Of a DNA stretch of 15,509 nucleotides, positions 1-7,570 are shown one piece after another. The DNA is from Desulfobacteraceae bacterium. GTDB taxonomy: Bacteria; Desulfobacterota; Desulfobacteria; Desulfobacterales; Desulfobacteraceae. Under the pieces are notes generated by a model that was not told the origin of the DNA, made no database searches, and saw only the letters and a list, made by a program, of their open reading frames with translations. Position 1 is the stretch's first letter. Each line of letters opens with the position of its first letter. Position numbers and translations under genes: made by a program. The stretch covers positions 1 through 15,509 of the forward strand of contig PIVQ01000096.1 of NCBI GenBank assembly GCA_003354055.1, read 5' to 3'.

Positions 1-130
1 CTGCAAGCTTTGATTCGGCAGGGATATCCGAATTCAAATTCAGAAAACGGATTTTTGAAAAAAATGAGGTCACAGCATGAAGCTGCTCCCGGTTTATATG
101 GGTAAAAGGAAAAAAATAAATATTTTTCAT
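1..130 (-). CDS. Unrecognised protein, N-terminal fragment (43 codons, runs off the window)
   Basis: An open frame starts at ATG 130-128 on the minus strand and stays open to the window edge. It begins MKNIYFFPFTHINREQLHAV and shows no signal peptide or membrane segment in the visible part. The start lies 5 nt beyond the stop codon of the upstream cysteine synthase/CysRS fusion gene. An AAAGGTG Shine-Dalgarno-like stretch about 10 nt upstream overlaps the end of that gene, so the two are almost certainly co-transcribed and probably translationally coupled. I do not recognise the family from 43 residues. The call as a real gene rests on the tight spacing, the ribosome binding site and the unbroken frame; the function is unknown. 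Confidence 0.6.
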   Translation of the reverse strand, partial: MKNIYFFPFTHINREQLHAVTSFFSKIRFLNLNSDIPAESKLA

Positions 131-135
131 TGATG

Positions 136-2415
136 TCACACCTTTCTATCATGAACTAAGACGCCCATGGCCTCGATTTTTTTACGGATCTCATCTGCCG
201 TTTCAAAGTCCCGTTTCTGCCGTGCTGTCTCGCGTTCTTTAATGAGAGTATGTACGGCTTTGGAATATTCCATTTTTTTACTGAAATCAAAAACATTTAA
301 AACCCCATCAAGATCTTTAAAACAGTCCCTCAGTCGTTTCGCTCCTAGGGCTCCTATCTTATTCTGGCTGATGAGGCGATTGATGGTTTTAACAATGGAG
401 AGCAAAGCTGAGACCATGGTCGGAACCTTAAGGTCATCGGCCATGGTCGAGACCATTGCCTGACGGATATCATACGCAATCTGCTCAATCTCTTCATTAT
501 CAGATCTGCCTGTCACAGCACCCAGAGTCTCAATACACCGGTTGATCTTAGACAGAGTGAATCTGGTATCTTCCAGATTTTTTCTGGATAGGACCAGCGG
601 CTTGCGGTAATGGGCGGACAACAGCCAGAACCTGATGGTTTTCATATCCCACCCCTGGTCAACCAACACATCCAGAGTAAAACCGTCTATAATTTCCTCG
701 CCCAGCGACCCGTCATAACGGACCGGGTGGCAATGCATCCAGATATCGGCAATATCTTCTCCTGTAGCTGCTTTGGCAATGGCAATCTCATTTTCATGAT
801 GGGGAAACATCAACTCACTGCTGCCGGTGTGGATATCAAAACGATTGCCAAGATACTTCATTGAGATGGCAGCACACTGGAGATGAAGAGAGGGTCTTAC
901 ATTACCCCACTCGGTTTTTATTCCCACACCCTGTTTAAGCTCGGACAGCCGAACCCGTTTGAGCAGGGTAAAATCCTTTGGATTCTGTTTTTCATACTCA
1001 TCCAGATCCACGGTGGCCCCAAGACGTATTTTATCGAGATCCACATTGGAAAGCTGACCATACTCATTGAGACTTGAGAGATCAAAATAAACCGAGTGCA
1101 ATTTTTCATAGGCATGATTTTTATTCACAAGAAGTCTTGCCAGATCCGTCATTTCAGCGAAGTGATCAGAGACTCTGGGCAATGCCTGGGCACGGCGCAT
1201 CCCCAGGCTGTCCAAATCTGATTCAAAGGCAGCAAGATGGGGCCTTGTAAATGCATCAAGGGAAATTCCTGCATTCCTTGCCCCTTCAATGGTTTTGTCA
1301 TCATAATCCGTAATATTAATGACATGATTTACCTTGAACTGCTGATATTCAAGGTATCTGACCAGAAGATCTGTAAAGGCATACCTGCGGAACTGGCCGA
1401 TGTGAAGTCTTTGATGAATGGTGGGGCCACAGGTGTATACCCCGATATTGGCATCCCCGGTCGACTCAAACGCCTGTTTTCCCCTGGAAAGTGTATTGTA
1501 AAGATTCAGATGAATGCTTTTTTTCACAGAAAAAAGTTCAGTGGACAGGTAGCGTTCACCACTATCCGGAAGAATGGCAACCACAACGCCTTTTTGAATC
1601 CGTTCGGCTTCCTGTATAGCCACGGCCACGGCTGCACCGGAACTCATTCCCACAAAAAGGCCTTCGGTTCTTGCCAATTGTCTTGCCGTATCAAAGGCGG
1701 TATCATCGTCAATGTGGATGTTTGCATCCAGAATGGACTTATCAAATATTTCAGGAGTATATGATTCTTTCATGTTTTTGAGCCCCTGAATTTTATGTCC
1801 TAAATACGGCTCAGCGCAGACGATCCTAATATCCGGATTCTTTTCCTTAAGATACCTGGAAAGCCCCATAAGGGTACCGGAAGTACCGATGGTGGCTACA
1901 ACCGAAGTCAGTTGTCCTTTGGTCTGCTCAAAAATTTCCGGACCTGTTGTATGATAGTGGGACATCCAGTTTGCCTGATTATTATACTGATCTGTGAGAA
2001 AATATTGATCCGGGTTTTCTCTGGCCAGACGATAGGCCTCTTCAATGGCCCCGTCCGACCCCAGGTGTTTGGGGGTAAGAATGATGTCAGCCCCCCTGGC
2101 ACGGAGAATCCGAATTCTCTCCTCACTGGCATTTTCCGCCATGGTCAATGCAATGCGATACCCTTTTATCGCGCAGATCATGGCCAGTCCTATCCCGGTG
2201 TTCCCCGAGGTTGCCTCAATTACCGTTTTTTCAGAGGTCAACTCTCCTGAGTCTTCGGCCTGATTGATCATATAAAGGGCAGCCCGGTCCTTTATGGAGC
2301 CACCGGGGTTCATATATTCCAGTTTGGCAAATATTTTCACCCCTGGAACTGGGTTAAGTTTTTTTATTTCCACAAGCGGGGTATTGCCGATTGAATCGAT
2401 GATGGAGGTGGTCAT
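136..2415 (-). CDS. Fused cysteine synthase / cysteinyl-tRNA synthetase-like protein
   Basis: A single 759-residue reading frame joins two enzymes. Residues 1-296 are a PLP-dependent O-acetylserine sulfhydrylase (CysK/CysM fold), which makes cysteine from O-acetylserine and sulfide. It has the PLP lysine K42 in GGSIKDR, the TSGNTG loop (69-74), a glycine loop GTSGT (177-181) and the terminal GERYLSTELF. After a short linker, residues about 303-759 are class I cysteinyl-tRNA synthetase-like: YTCGPT, NITDYDDK, PHHENE and a DALR-type helical region (about 655-700). The CysRS zinc ligands are retained at the usual spacing (C329, C514, H539, E543). HIGH is HIGQ (338-341). The KMSKS loop expected near 567-575 is absent and replaced by GSLGEEIID. 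The C-terminus lacks the usual final tail. The gene has a good ribosome binding site (AAAGGA) before ATG 2415. Whether the second half still charges tRNA-Cys is doubtful; a regulatory or cysteine-derivative role is possible. Confidence 0.93.
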   Translation of the reverse strand: MTTSIIDSIGNTPLVEIKKLNPVPGVKIFAKLEYMNPGGSIKDRAALYMINQAEDSGELTSEKTVIEATSGNTGIGLAMICAIKGYRIALTMAENASEERIRILRARGADIILTPKHLGSDGAIEEAYRLARENPDQYFLTDQYNNQANWMSHYHTTGPEIFEQTKGQLTSVVATIGTSGTLMGLSRYLKEKNPDIRIVCAEPYLGHKIQGLKNMKESYTPEIFDKSILDANIHIDDDTAFDTARQLARTEGLFVGMSSGAAVAVAIQEAERIQKGVVVAILPDSGERYLSTELFSVKKSIHLNLYNTLSRGKQAFESTGDANIGVYTCGPTIHQRLHIGQFRRYAFTDLLVRYLEYQQFKVNHVINITDYDDKTIEGARNAGISLDAFTRPHLAAFESDLDSLGMRRAQALPRVSDHFAEMTDLARLLVNKNHAYEKLHSVYFDLSSLNEYGQLSNVDLDKIRLGATVDLDEYEKQNPKDFTLLKRVRLSELKQGVGIKTEWGNVRPSLHLQCAAISMKYLGNRFDIHTGSSELMFPHHENEIAIAKAATGEDIADIWMHCHPVRYDGSLGEEIIDGFTLDVLVDQGWDMKTIRFWLLSAHYRKPLVLSRKNLEDTRFTLSKINRCIETLGAVTGRSDNEEIEQIAYDIRQAMVSTMADDLKVPTMVSALLSIVKTINRLISQNKIGALGAKRLRDCFKDLDGVLNVFDFSKKMEYSKAVHTLIKERETARQKRDFETADEIRKKIEAMGVLVHDRKV

Positions 2416-2468
2416 TTTTTTCCTTTCATCACTGGCTGTTCAAACCATTATGTTTTCAGCCATTATCC

Positions 2469-2498
2469 TTGACTTTTAACCTATAAAATGGCTTTATA
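2469..2498 (+). promoter_or_regulatory. Candidate promoter for lptD
   Basis: TTGACT (2469-2474, 5 of 6 to the -35 consensus) is followed after 18 nt by the weak -10 TTTATA (2493-2498). TATACA at 2495-2500 is an alternative at 20 nt. The -10 hexamer coincides with that of the proposed minus-strand promoter, so the two promoters would overlap. The -35 is good and the -10 poor. The divergent gap 2416-2540 holds no gene. Confidence 0.25.
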
Positions 2499-2521
2499 CA
2501 GTAAATTTTAATGATGTGCAA
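2493..2521 (-). promoter_or_regulatory. Candidate sigma-70 promoter of the cysteine synthase/CysRS fusion gene
   Basis: On the minus strand, TTGCAC (2521-2516) and TATAAA (2498-2493) are separated by exactly 17 nt. This would start transcription near 2486 and give a leader of about 70 nt before ATG 2415. The -10 matches 5 of 6 consensus bases and the -35 only 3 of 6. This is a visual match only. Confidence 0.35.
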
Positions 2522-2527
2522 TTTATT

Positions 2528-2537
2528 AAGTGGAAAG
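2528..2537 (+). promoter_or_regulatory. Ribosome binding site choosing the lptD start at 2541
   Basis: The purine stretch AAGTGGAAAG ends 3 nt before ATG 2541. The upstream in-frame ATG at 2511 has only AT-rich sequence before it. The 2541 start also gives a clean signal peptide, whereas the 2511 start would add ten polar residues in front of it. Confidence 0.55.
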
Positions 2538-2540
2538 CCC

Positions 2541-4778
2541 ATGTACCGTTTGTTTTCACGAAAAAACCTGCTGCTGACAGCTGTTTTTGCCCTTTTTTTA
2601 TGCCTGGTATCCGTCACCTGTTCTTGGGCCATGTCTACGAAAGAAGACCCTAAAGAGGTCTCCTGGCACATTTCCGCACTCATGGTCACCTATGATAATG
2701 AGCGGGAATTGTATGTTGCAGAGGACAATGTCATTATCACCGGTGGGGAAACCCGGCTGGAAGCAGACTATGTCGAATTTTCAAACATCACAAAGGATGC
2801 ATTTGCCCAGGGTAATGTACTGTTCATCTCCGGTGAAGATACCATCACCTGCAATGCCATGCAGATCAATCTGCTCACGGAAAAAGGCACCATTAACAAA
2901 GGCACTATCTTTGTCCAGGACGGTAACTATTATATTTCCGGTGAAAATTTAAAAAAAACCGGAGAGTTCACCTATGATGCCGAAAAGGGTACCATCACCA
3001 CATGTAACGGAGACACTCCTGACTGGAAAATCACAGGCAGGAATATAAAAGTAACCGTCGAAGGATACGGCACAGCTAACAATACCGCCCTTTGGGCAAA
3101 AAAAATGCCTGTACTTTACTCTCCCTATCTGGTTTTCCCGATAAAAAACAAAAGACAGACCGGTCTTTTGTTCCCTCTAATTTCAAGCTCCGATAAAAGG
3201 GGTTTTGAATATGAGCAACCTCTGTTTATTGCCATTTCCAGAAACACGGATGCGACCGTATATGCGCACTATATGGCAGACAGAGGGACAAAGGTAGCTG
3301 GAGAATTCCGTTATGTTCTGGATGACAAGTCCAAGGGCATGATGATGATGGATTATCTGAATGATGATAAACTTGGGGACGGTACCGATGATACTAATGA
3401 TGTAAAATATGGATATGCGTCAACCGGAGATCGGACCAACCGCGACCGTTACTGGTTCAGAATGAAGCACGACCAGGCCCTTCCCTATGAATTTAAGGCA
3501 AAACTGGACCTTGATTATGTAAGTGATGCCGATTATCTTTTGGAATTTAAAGATGGATTTACAGGGTTTGATGCTACCAATTCTTATTTTGAAACCATGT
3601 TTGGACGCAGTTTAGATGAATACGATGATACCACCCGTAAAAACAGCCTCCTGGTCACCAGAACCTGGTCTAAGTACAATTTAAACATCCAGACACTTTG
3701 GTATGACAACGTGGTGGCCAGACAACAGGATACAGATGACACAACTCTCCAGACCCTTCCAAGTATTGAGTTTGATGCCTCGCGCCAGACCATAGGAGAA
3801 TCCAATTTTTACTATAAGTTAGATTCTGAATTCCGGTCTTTTTACAGGCAGGATACCACAGCCACCGCGGTAAACGGTCAGCGAGTAGATATTTACCCCA
3901 AATTCTATTATCCCACCAATTTGGGTAAATCTTTCTTCTTTGAACCGTTCATCGGTCTCAGGGGGACAGGCTGGCATACGGAGAGCTTTACAGATAACAG
4001 TGGTGATGACACAGATTTTCGTACCCGGGGCCTGTATGATATAGGCGCTCAGCTATCAACAAGTCTCAACCGGGTCTTTATCCTGAACGAAAGCTTTGCA
4101 GAAAAAATCCAACATACAATCGTACCCAAATTAGAGTATAGTTTCAGACCGGACGAAGACCAGGACGACCTGCCCTCTTTTGACAGTATTGATGACATTA
4201 GTGAAGAAAACCTGATCACATGGTCTCTGAGCAATACTTTCACATCAAGAAAGTCGATTGATAAACCTGATGGCACCACTTTCAATCAATATAAAGAGCT
4301 GGCTTGGTTCAAACTCTACCAGGATTATGATATTCGCTATGAGCGGGATGACGCTGACGCTGCGGACAAGCCCTGGCAAAATCTCAAACTCAAATACGAA
4401 CTAAATCCCTTTCAATATTTGAGCAGCAATGGAGATATTGCGCTGGATCCCTATGACCGACATTTTACCGAAGTAAAAGTCGGGGCAACTGTTCGGGACA
4501 ACCGGGGAGACAGCATTTACACCTCATACAGGTATACACAGGGCAGTACATCCCATACCTGGTATACACAGTTTAAAGTTATGATGACAAACTATCTGAT
4601 GGCCTATTATTCATTTGAGAGTGATCTTGAGGATAACAAAACCATCGAAACCCGTACCGGTATTGAACTGGACAAAGAGTGCTGGGCACTGGCACTGGAA
4701 ATCAAAGATGAATCCGCAGAAAGAACCATAGCCTTCATGGTTACCTTGAAGGGGATAGGAGAATTCGGCAGCAAATGA
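2541..4778 (+). CDS. lptD: LPS-assembly outer-membrane protein LptD (OstA/Imp)
   Basis: LptD is the outer-membrane barrel that inserts lipopolysaccharide into the outer leaflet, working with lipoprotein LptE at the end of the Lpt bridge. The 745-residue product starts with a signal peptide (basic MYRLFSRK, then a hydrophobic run to about residue 30, probable cleavage after CSWA). An OstA/LptA-like jellyroll follows (about 45-145), with repeated strands such as VAEDNVIITGGETRLEADYV. Next come the characteristic LptD stretch LYSPYLVFPIK and TGLLFPLIS, then a long region of alternating barrel strands to the C-terminus. Three cysteines lie in the mature part (C104, C155, C714). C155 (TTCNGD) and C714 (ECWALA) match the positions of conserved LptD cysteines and could form the inter-domain disulfide; E. 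coli has two such bonds. The stop overlaps the next gene by ATGA, implying coupling. The family call is firm. Confidence 0.95.
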   Translation: MYRLFSRKNLLLTAVFALFLCLVSVTCSWAMSTKEDPKEVSWHISALMVTYDNERELYVAEDNVIITGGETRLEADYVEFSNITKDAFAQGNVLFISGEDTITCNAMQINLLTEKGTINKGTIFVQDGNYYISGENLKKTGEFTYDAEKGTITTCNGDTPDWKITGRNIKVTVEGYGTANNTALWAKKMPVLYSPYLVFPIKNKRQTGLLFPLISSSDKRGFEYEQPLFIAISRNTDATVYAHYMADRGTKVAGEFRYVLDDKSKGMMMMDYLNDDKLGDGTDDTNDVKYGYASTGDRTNRDRYWFRMKHDQALPYEFKAKLDLDYVSDADYLLEFKDGFTGFDATNSYFETMFGRSLDEYDDTTRKNSLLVTRTWSKYNLNIQTLWYDNVVARQQDTDDTTLQTLPSIEFDASRQTIGESNFYYKLDSEFRSFYRQDTTATAVNGQRVDIYPKFYYPTNLGKSFFFEPFIGLRGTGWHTESFTDNSGDDTDFRTRGLYDIGAQLSTSLNRVFILNESFAEKIQHTIVPKLEYSFRPDEDQDDLPSFDSIDDISEENLITWSLSNTFTSRKSIDKPDGTTFNQYKELAWFKLYQDYDIRYERDDADAADKPWQNLKLKYELNPFQYLSSNGDIALDPYDRHFTEVKVGATVRDNRGDSIYTSYRYTQGSTSHTWYTQFKVMMTNYLMAYYSFESDLEDNKTIETRTGIELDKECWALALEIKDESAERTIAFMVTLKGIGEFGSK

Positions 4779-5299
4779 TAAAAGGACTTCAATGGTTTGC
4801 CCTCCTGACACGGAGTAATTTTGAACAGACGGTATATACCAAAATCTGTCAGAAAAGAATCGATGCATTTCTTCCCAAAATGCGAAAGCCGAGCAAACGA
4901 AAAGATAGAAAGATGATGATTGAGCTCCCATTGTTTCCGGGATACATCTTTGTCAAATCAACACTGGCATCAGCAGATCAGCTTCAGATTCTCAAGACCA
5001 CAGGAGCTGTGAGACTCTTAGGCAATACCCAGGGGCCGGTTCCGATTCCGGAAAGCCAGATTGCCTCTTTAAAGCTGTTAACTTCTGCCGGCCAGGACTT
5101 GATTACCGGTACAATTGTTCAATTGGAAAAAGGGGATCCTGTGATACTACTGGAGGGTCCTATGGCTGGATTAAAAGGAGAATTTTACCGGTATAAGGGT
5201 CAAGGCAGGGTAATTGTTAAAATTGATCTCCTGGGTCAATATGCCGGTTTGGAAGTGGATTCGGACCATGTAGAAAAAATACCGAATCTTTTATCATAA
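4775..5299 (+). CDS. NusG/RfaH-family transcription elongation (antitermination) factor
   Basis: The 174-residue protein has the NusG two-domain plan. The N-terminal NGN domain (about 5-100) starts LQWFALLTRSNFEQ and contains the core LFPGYIFVK. A C-terminal KOW domain (about 118-170) contains EKGDPVILLEGPMAGLKG. Proteins of this type bind the RNA polymerase clamp and change pausing or termination. The NGN start resembles specialised paralogs (RfaH, UpxY) more than housekeeping NusG, which normally sits in a secE-nusG-rplK cluster not present here. The start overlaps the lptD stop (ATGA), with AGGAG about 12 nt upstream. RfaH regulates LPS and capsule operons in enterobacteria, so linkage to lptD suggests an envelope-related target, but this is inference. 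It could also act on a distant polysaccharide locus. Confidence 0.88.
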   Translation: MIKGLQWFALLTRSNFEQTVYTKICQKRIDAFLPKMRKPSKRKDRKMMIELPLFPGYIFVKSTLASADQLQILKTTGAVRLLGNTQGPVPIPESQIASLKLLTSAGQDLITGTIVQLEKGDPVILLEGPMAGLKGEFYRYKGQGRVIVKIDLLGQYAGLEVDSDHVEKIPNLLS

Positions 5300-5303
5300 C
5301 TCC

Positions 5304-5331
5304 TTGACTTTTTATTGAATTTTAATTAAAA
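5304..5331 (+). promoter_or_regulatory. Possible promoter in the gap before the HU/IHF-like gene
   Basis: The 76-nt AT-rich gap 5300-5375 is the largest break in the plus-strand run before 10883. It contains TTGACT (5304-5309) followed 16 nt later by TTAAAA (5326-5331), a weak -10. The same CTTGACTTTT string occurs in the lptD upstream region. A 7-bp A/T-only inverted repeat (5340-5346 with 5352-5358) lies downstream and is too weak to call a terminator. Confidence 0.25.
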
Positions 5332-5375
5332 CCCAGACAAAAAATAAGAGATATTTTTAACGTTTTTGAGGTTCT

Positions 5376-5651
5376 ATGAATAAACTTGAATTGATTTCCA
5401 CTTTAAAGGACAGGGCAGACCTGACCAAGGCTGAGGCTGCAGAAGTTATTAAAATTTTTTTTGATTCCCTTGCGGACTCATTTGTAAAGGGAGAACGGGT
5501 TGAAATCCGGGGCCTGTGCAGCTTTCATATCAAAGAGTATAAAAGCTATGTGGGCAGAAATCCCAAAACAGGACAAAAAGTAGATATCCCTCCCAAGCGC
5601 CTGCCGTTTTTCAAATGCGGCAAGGAACTAAAAGAGCGGGTCGACTATTAA
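5376..5651 (+). CDS. HU/IHF-family DNA-binding protein
   Basis: A 91-residue histone-like protein of the usual family length, it binds and bends DNA as a dimer and helps organise the nucleoid and assemble recombination or promoter complexes. The N-terminal helical pair begins MNKLELISTLKDRADLTKAEA. The beta-arm region contains GRNPKTGQKVDIPPK, where the proline at the arm tip is the intercalating residue in HU and IHF. The last helix ends FKCGKELKERV. The arm and the RGLCSFHIKEY segment look more like IHF subunits than classical HU, but alpha and beta cannot be told apart by eye. A GAGG ribosome binding site lies 5-6 nt before ATG 5376. The gene is separated from upstream genes by an AT-rich gap and is followed 21 nt later by holB. 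Confidence 0.93.
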   Translation: MNKLELISTLKDRADLTKAEAAEVIKIFFDSLADSFVKGERVEIRGLCSFHIKEYKSYVGRNPKTGQKVDIPPKRLPFFKCGKELKERVDY

Positions 5652-5672
5652 ACCTTTTCGAGCGATCAATGG

Positions 5673-6761
5673 ATGTCAAATTTTGATCAGAATCCTGCTC
5701 GATCCGAAACCATACCCTCACATGGTTTGAGATCTACACCCTTATCTGAATTAACACATAGCATTCAGACAGGTAGAATTCCGAATGCCCTTCTTTTTTC
5801 CGGTGCCATAGGCACGGGAAAAAATGAAGCGGCATTTGAATTTGCAAAACTATGCAATTGTATTGCCGGCAAGTCCCTGTCATGCGGGCAGTGCCCCTCG
5901 TGCAAAAAGATCGATGCCGGGATGCATCCGGATATGATTCGCCTTGGGCTGGAAGAAACTAAAAAAATCATTTCCATCTCCCAGATCAGGGGAGTGGGGC
6001 GATTGCTTTCAGCCAAGCCCAACGAGGCAACACATCGAATGGTATTGATACAGGATGCCGAGTCGATGAATGTTCAGGCGCAAAATGCCCTGCTTAAGGT
6101 TTTGGAAGAGCCTCCGGAAAACACATTTTTTATTTTAACGGCTGTCCGGACAGCGCCGCTGCTGCCCACCATATTGTCCCGATGCCGCCTTTTTAAATTT
6201 TTTGCGCTCTCTGCCGACCAGATCCGGAAAATTCTGATCGATCAGCATGGTATTCCCCCACAAACCGCCCATATAGTATCCAGAACCATTGGGCCTGATG
6301 AAACCCACGCCATTGAGTGTGCCAAAGGTATTAACTCACCGATCTCTGACTCACCGATCTCTGACTCGGATGTCTCTGACTGGCAGAAGCTGAGAGTCTG
6401 GATCATCAGGGAAATTATCGAGTTAATGAGAGGCGCAGCTCACCTACGGGGTAGAAAAGGATTGGGAATCTCACAAAAATTATCGGCAAATCCTGACCGT
6501 ATTTCCGATGCCATGGCCATTGTACGTACGGTTTTAAGGGATTTATGCATTTTCAAGTACGATGCCAATCTTATAGTTAACCTTGATTTTTTTGACGCAT
6601 TTAAAGATATTAGTCAGATACATGTTTACCCGACATTTCTTGAATGGCTGAAAGACCTTTATGAAACGGAAAAAAGGCTGGACTCCAACAGCGGCCACAG
6701 ACTGACTCTGGATCGCTTTTTCCTGAAATTGTCATTACCTAAGGGATTGACGCAGATATGA
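5673..6761 (+). CDS. holB: DNA polymerase III delta prime subunit
   Basis: The 362-residue protein is the delta prime part of the clamp loader that places the beta sliding clamp on primed DNA. It shows the AAA+ fold: a P-loop-like GAIGTGKN (44-51, with Asn where Thr/Ser is usual, consistent with a subunit that does not hydrolyse ATP), a zinc module (C63, C71, C74, C77), the Walker-B-region segment VLIQDAESMNVQAQNALLKV, LEEPPE and the SRC motif (169-171). A three-copy SPISD-type repeat lies at 222-236 in the linker to the C-terminal helical domain. The start was taken at 5673 because the ATG at 5669 is in another frame and stops at once. The ribosome binding site is weak. The stop overlaps ricT by ATGA. 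Confidence 0.95.
   Translation: MSNFDQNPARSETIPSHGLRSTPLSELTHSIQTGRIPNALLFSGAIGTGKNEAAFEFAKLCNCIAGKSLSCGQCPSCKKIDAGMHPDMIRLGLEETKKIISISQIRGVGRLLSAKPNEATHRMVLIQDAESMNVQAQNALLKVLEEPPENTFFILTAVRTAPLLPTILSRCRLFKFFALSADQIRKILIDQHGIPPQTAHIVSRTIGPDETHAIECAKGINSPISDSPISDSDVSDWQKLRVWIIREIIELMRGAAHLRGRKGLGISQKLSANPDRISDAMAIVRTVLRDLCIFKYDANLIVNLDFFDAFKDISQIHVYPTFLEWLKDLYETEKRLDSNSGHRLTLDRFFLKLSLPKGLTQI
6336..6380 (+). repeat. Three tandem 15-nt repeats inside holB
   Basis: Units at 6336-6350 and 6351-6365 are identical (TCACCGATCTCTGAC). The third at 6366-6380 is diverged (TCGGATGTCTCTGAC). They are in frame and encode SPISD, SPISD and SDVSD. Two perfect neighbouring copies suggest recent duplication by slippage. 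Confidence 0.9.
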
Positions 6762-7570
6762 TAAAAGTGGCTGGTATTAAATTTAAAACAGCAGGAAAAA
6801 TATATGATTTTAAAAGCGGTGCCTTTGTGTTGAACCTGGGCGACCGCGTTATTGTTGAGACTGAGCAGGGATTGGGCTTTGGAAGCATTGCCAAGCAGCC
6901 CCATGAGGTGGAAGGCGGTGAAAAAAAGTTCAAAAGCATCGTCCGGCTTGCCACTAAAGAAGACTTTATAAAACGGGACGAGCTCAAACACTTAGAAAAA
7001 AGAGCTTTTGAGTTCTGTATCCAATGTATCAACGACCTGGGCCTTTTGATGAACCTGTTCAGTGTGGAAAGCACCTTTGACAGGAACAAACTCACCTTTT
7101 TCTATACGGCAGACGGCCGAATTGATTTTCGGGAGCTGATCAAGCTTCTGGTCAAAGAGTACAGCATCCGCATCGAGATGCGGCAGGTGGGCATCCGGAA
7201 TCTGTCCAAACATTGCGGCGGGGTTGGTAAATGCGGCAGGGAACTCTGCTGTTCCTCCTTTATGCAATCCTTTGAACCGGTATCCATAAAAATGGCCAAA
7301 GAACAGGGCCTCTCATTGAACCCCACCAAAATCTCCGGGGTATGCGGCCGTCTCATGTGCTGTCTGACCTTTGAAAATAAGACCTATAAACATTGTAAGA
7401 AAAAAATGCCCAAACTGGGCAAGCCCATTACCATTGAAGCAGGCAAGGGAAAGGTCGTCCGTCAGAATGTACTCAAGGAAAGTATTACTGTTCGGATGGA
7501 AGACAGGACAGAAGTGGAAGTACCTTTAACAAAATTGAAAAAAAACACGACAGGACCCCAGAAAAAATGA
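6758..7570 (+). CDS. ricT: PSP1-domain iron-sulfur protein, RicT/YaaT family
   Basis: The 270-residue protein matches the RicT (YaaT) family. In Bacillus subtilis RicT forms the Y-complex with RicA and RicF, carries a [4Fe-4S] cluster and affects RNase Y-dependent mRNA processing and sporulation/biofilm phosphorelay. The PSP1 C-terminal domain covers about residues 61-146 and is followed by the cysteine cluster: HCGGVGKCGRELCCSSF (C153, C159, C164, C165) and GVCGRLMCCLTFE (C196, C201, C202), plus C213. The protein ends in a basic, beta-rich tail. The gene overlaps holB by ATGA at its start and metG by ATGA at its end. The same neighbours, holB upstream and a metG type nearby, occur in Firmicutes. 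The role in a Gram-negative host without known RicA/RicF is uncertain. Confidence 0.92.
   Translation: MIKVAGIKFKTAGKIYDFKSGAFVLNLGDRVIVETEQGLGFGSIAKQPHEVEGGEKKFKSIVRLATKEDFIKRDELKHLEKRAFEFCIQCINDLGLLMNLFSVESTFDRNKLTFFYTADGRIDFRELIKLLVKEYSIRIEMRQVGIRNLSKHCGGVGKCGRELCCSSFMQSFEPVSIKMAKEQGLSLNPTKISGVCGRLMCCLTFENKTYKHCKKKMPKLGKPITIEAGKGKVVRQNVLKESITVRMEDRTEVEVPLTKLKKNTTGPQKK

Noticed and set aside
1237..1764. 175-codon plus-strand open frame opposite the cysteine synthase/CysRS gene
   Set aside because: It lies fully antisense to a well-supported gene, has no recognisable motif and no convincing ribosome binding site.
2511..2540. Ten-residue longer start for LptD
   Set aside because: There is no ribosome binding site before 2511, and the extra polar residues would precede a well-formed signal peptide.
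2617..2631. Lipoprotein cleavage site in LptD at VSVTC
   Set aside because: The residues before the Cys do not fit a lipobox, and LptD is a signal-peptidase I substrate; cleavage after SWA fits better.
5340..5358. A/T-only inverted repeat before the HU/IHF-like gene as a terminator
   Set aside because: Seven A/T pairs with no G/C make an unstable stem; it is probably just AT-rich upstream sequence.
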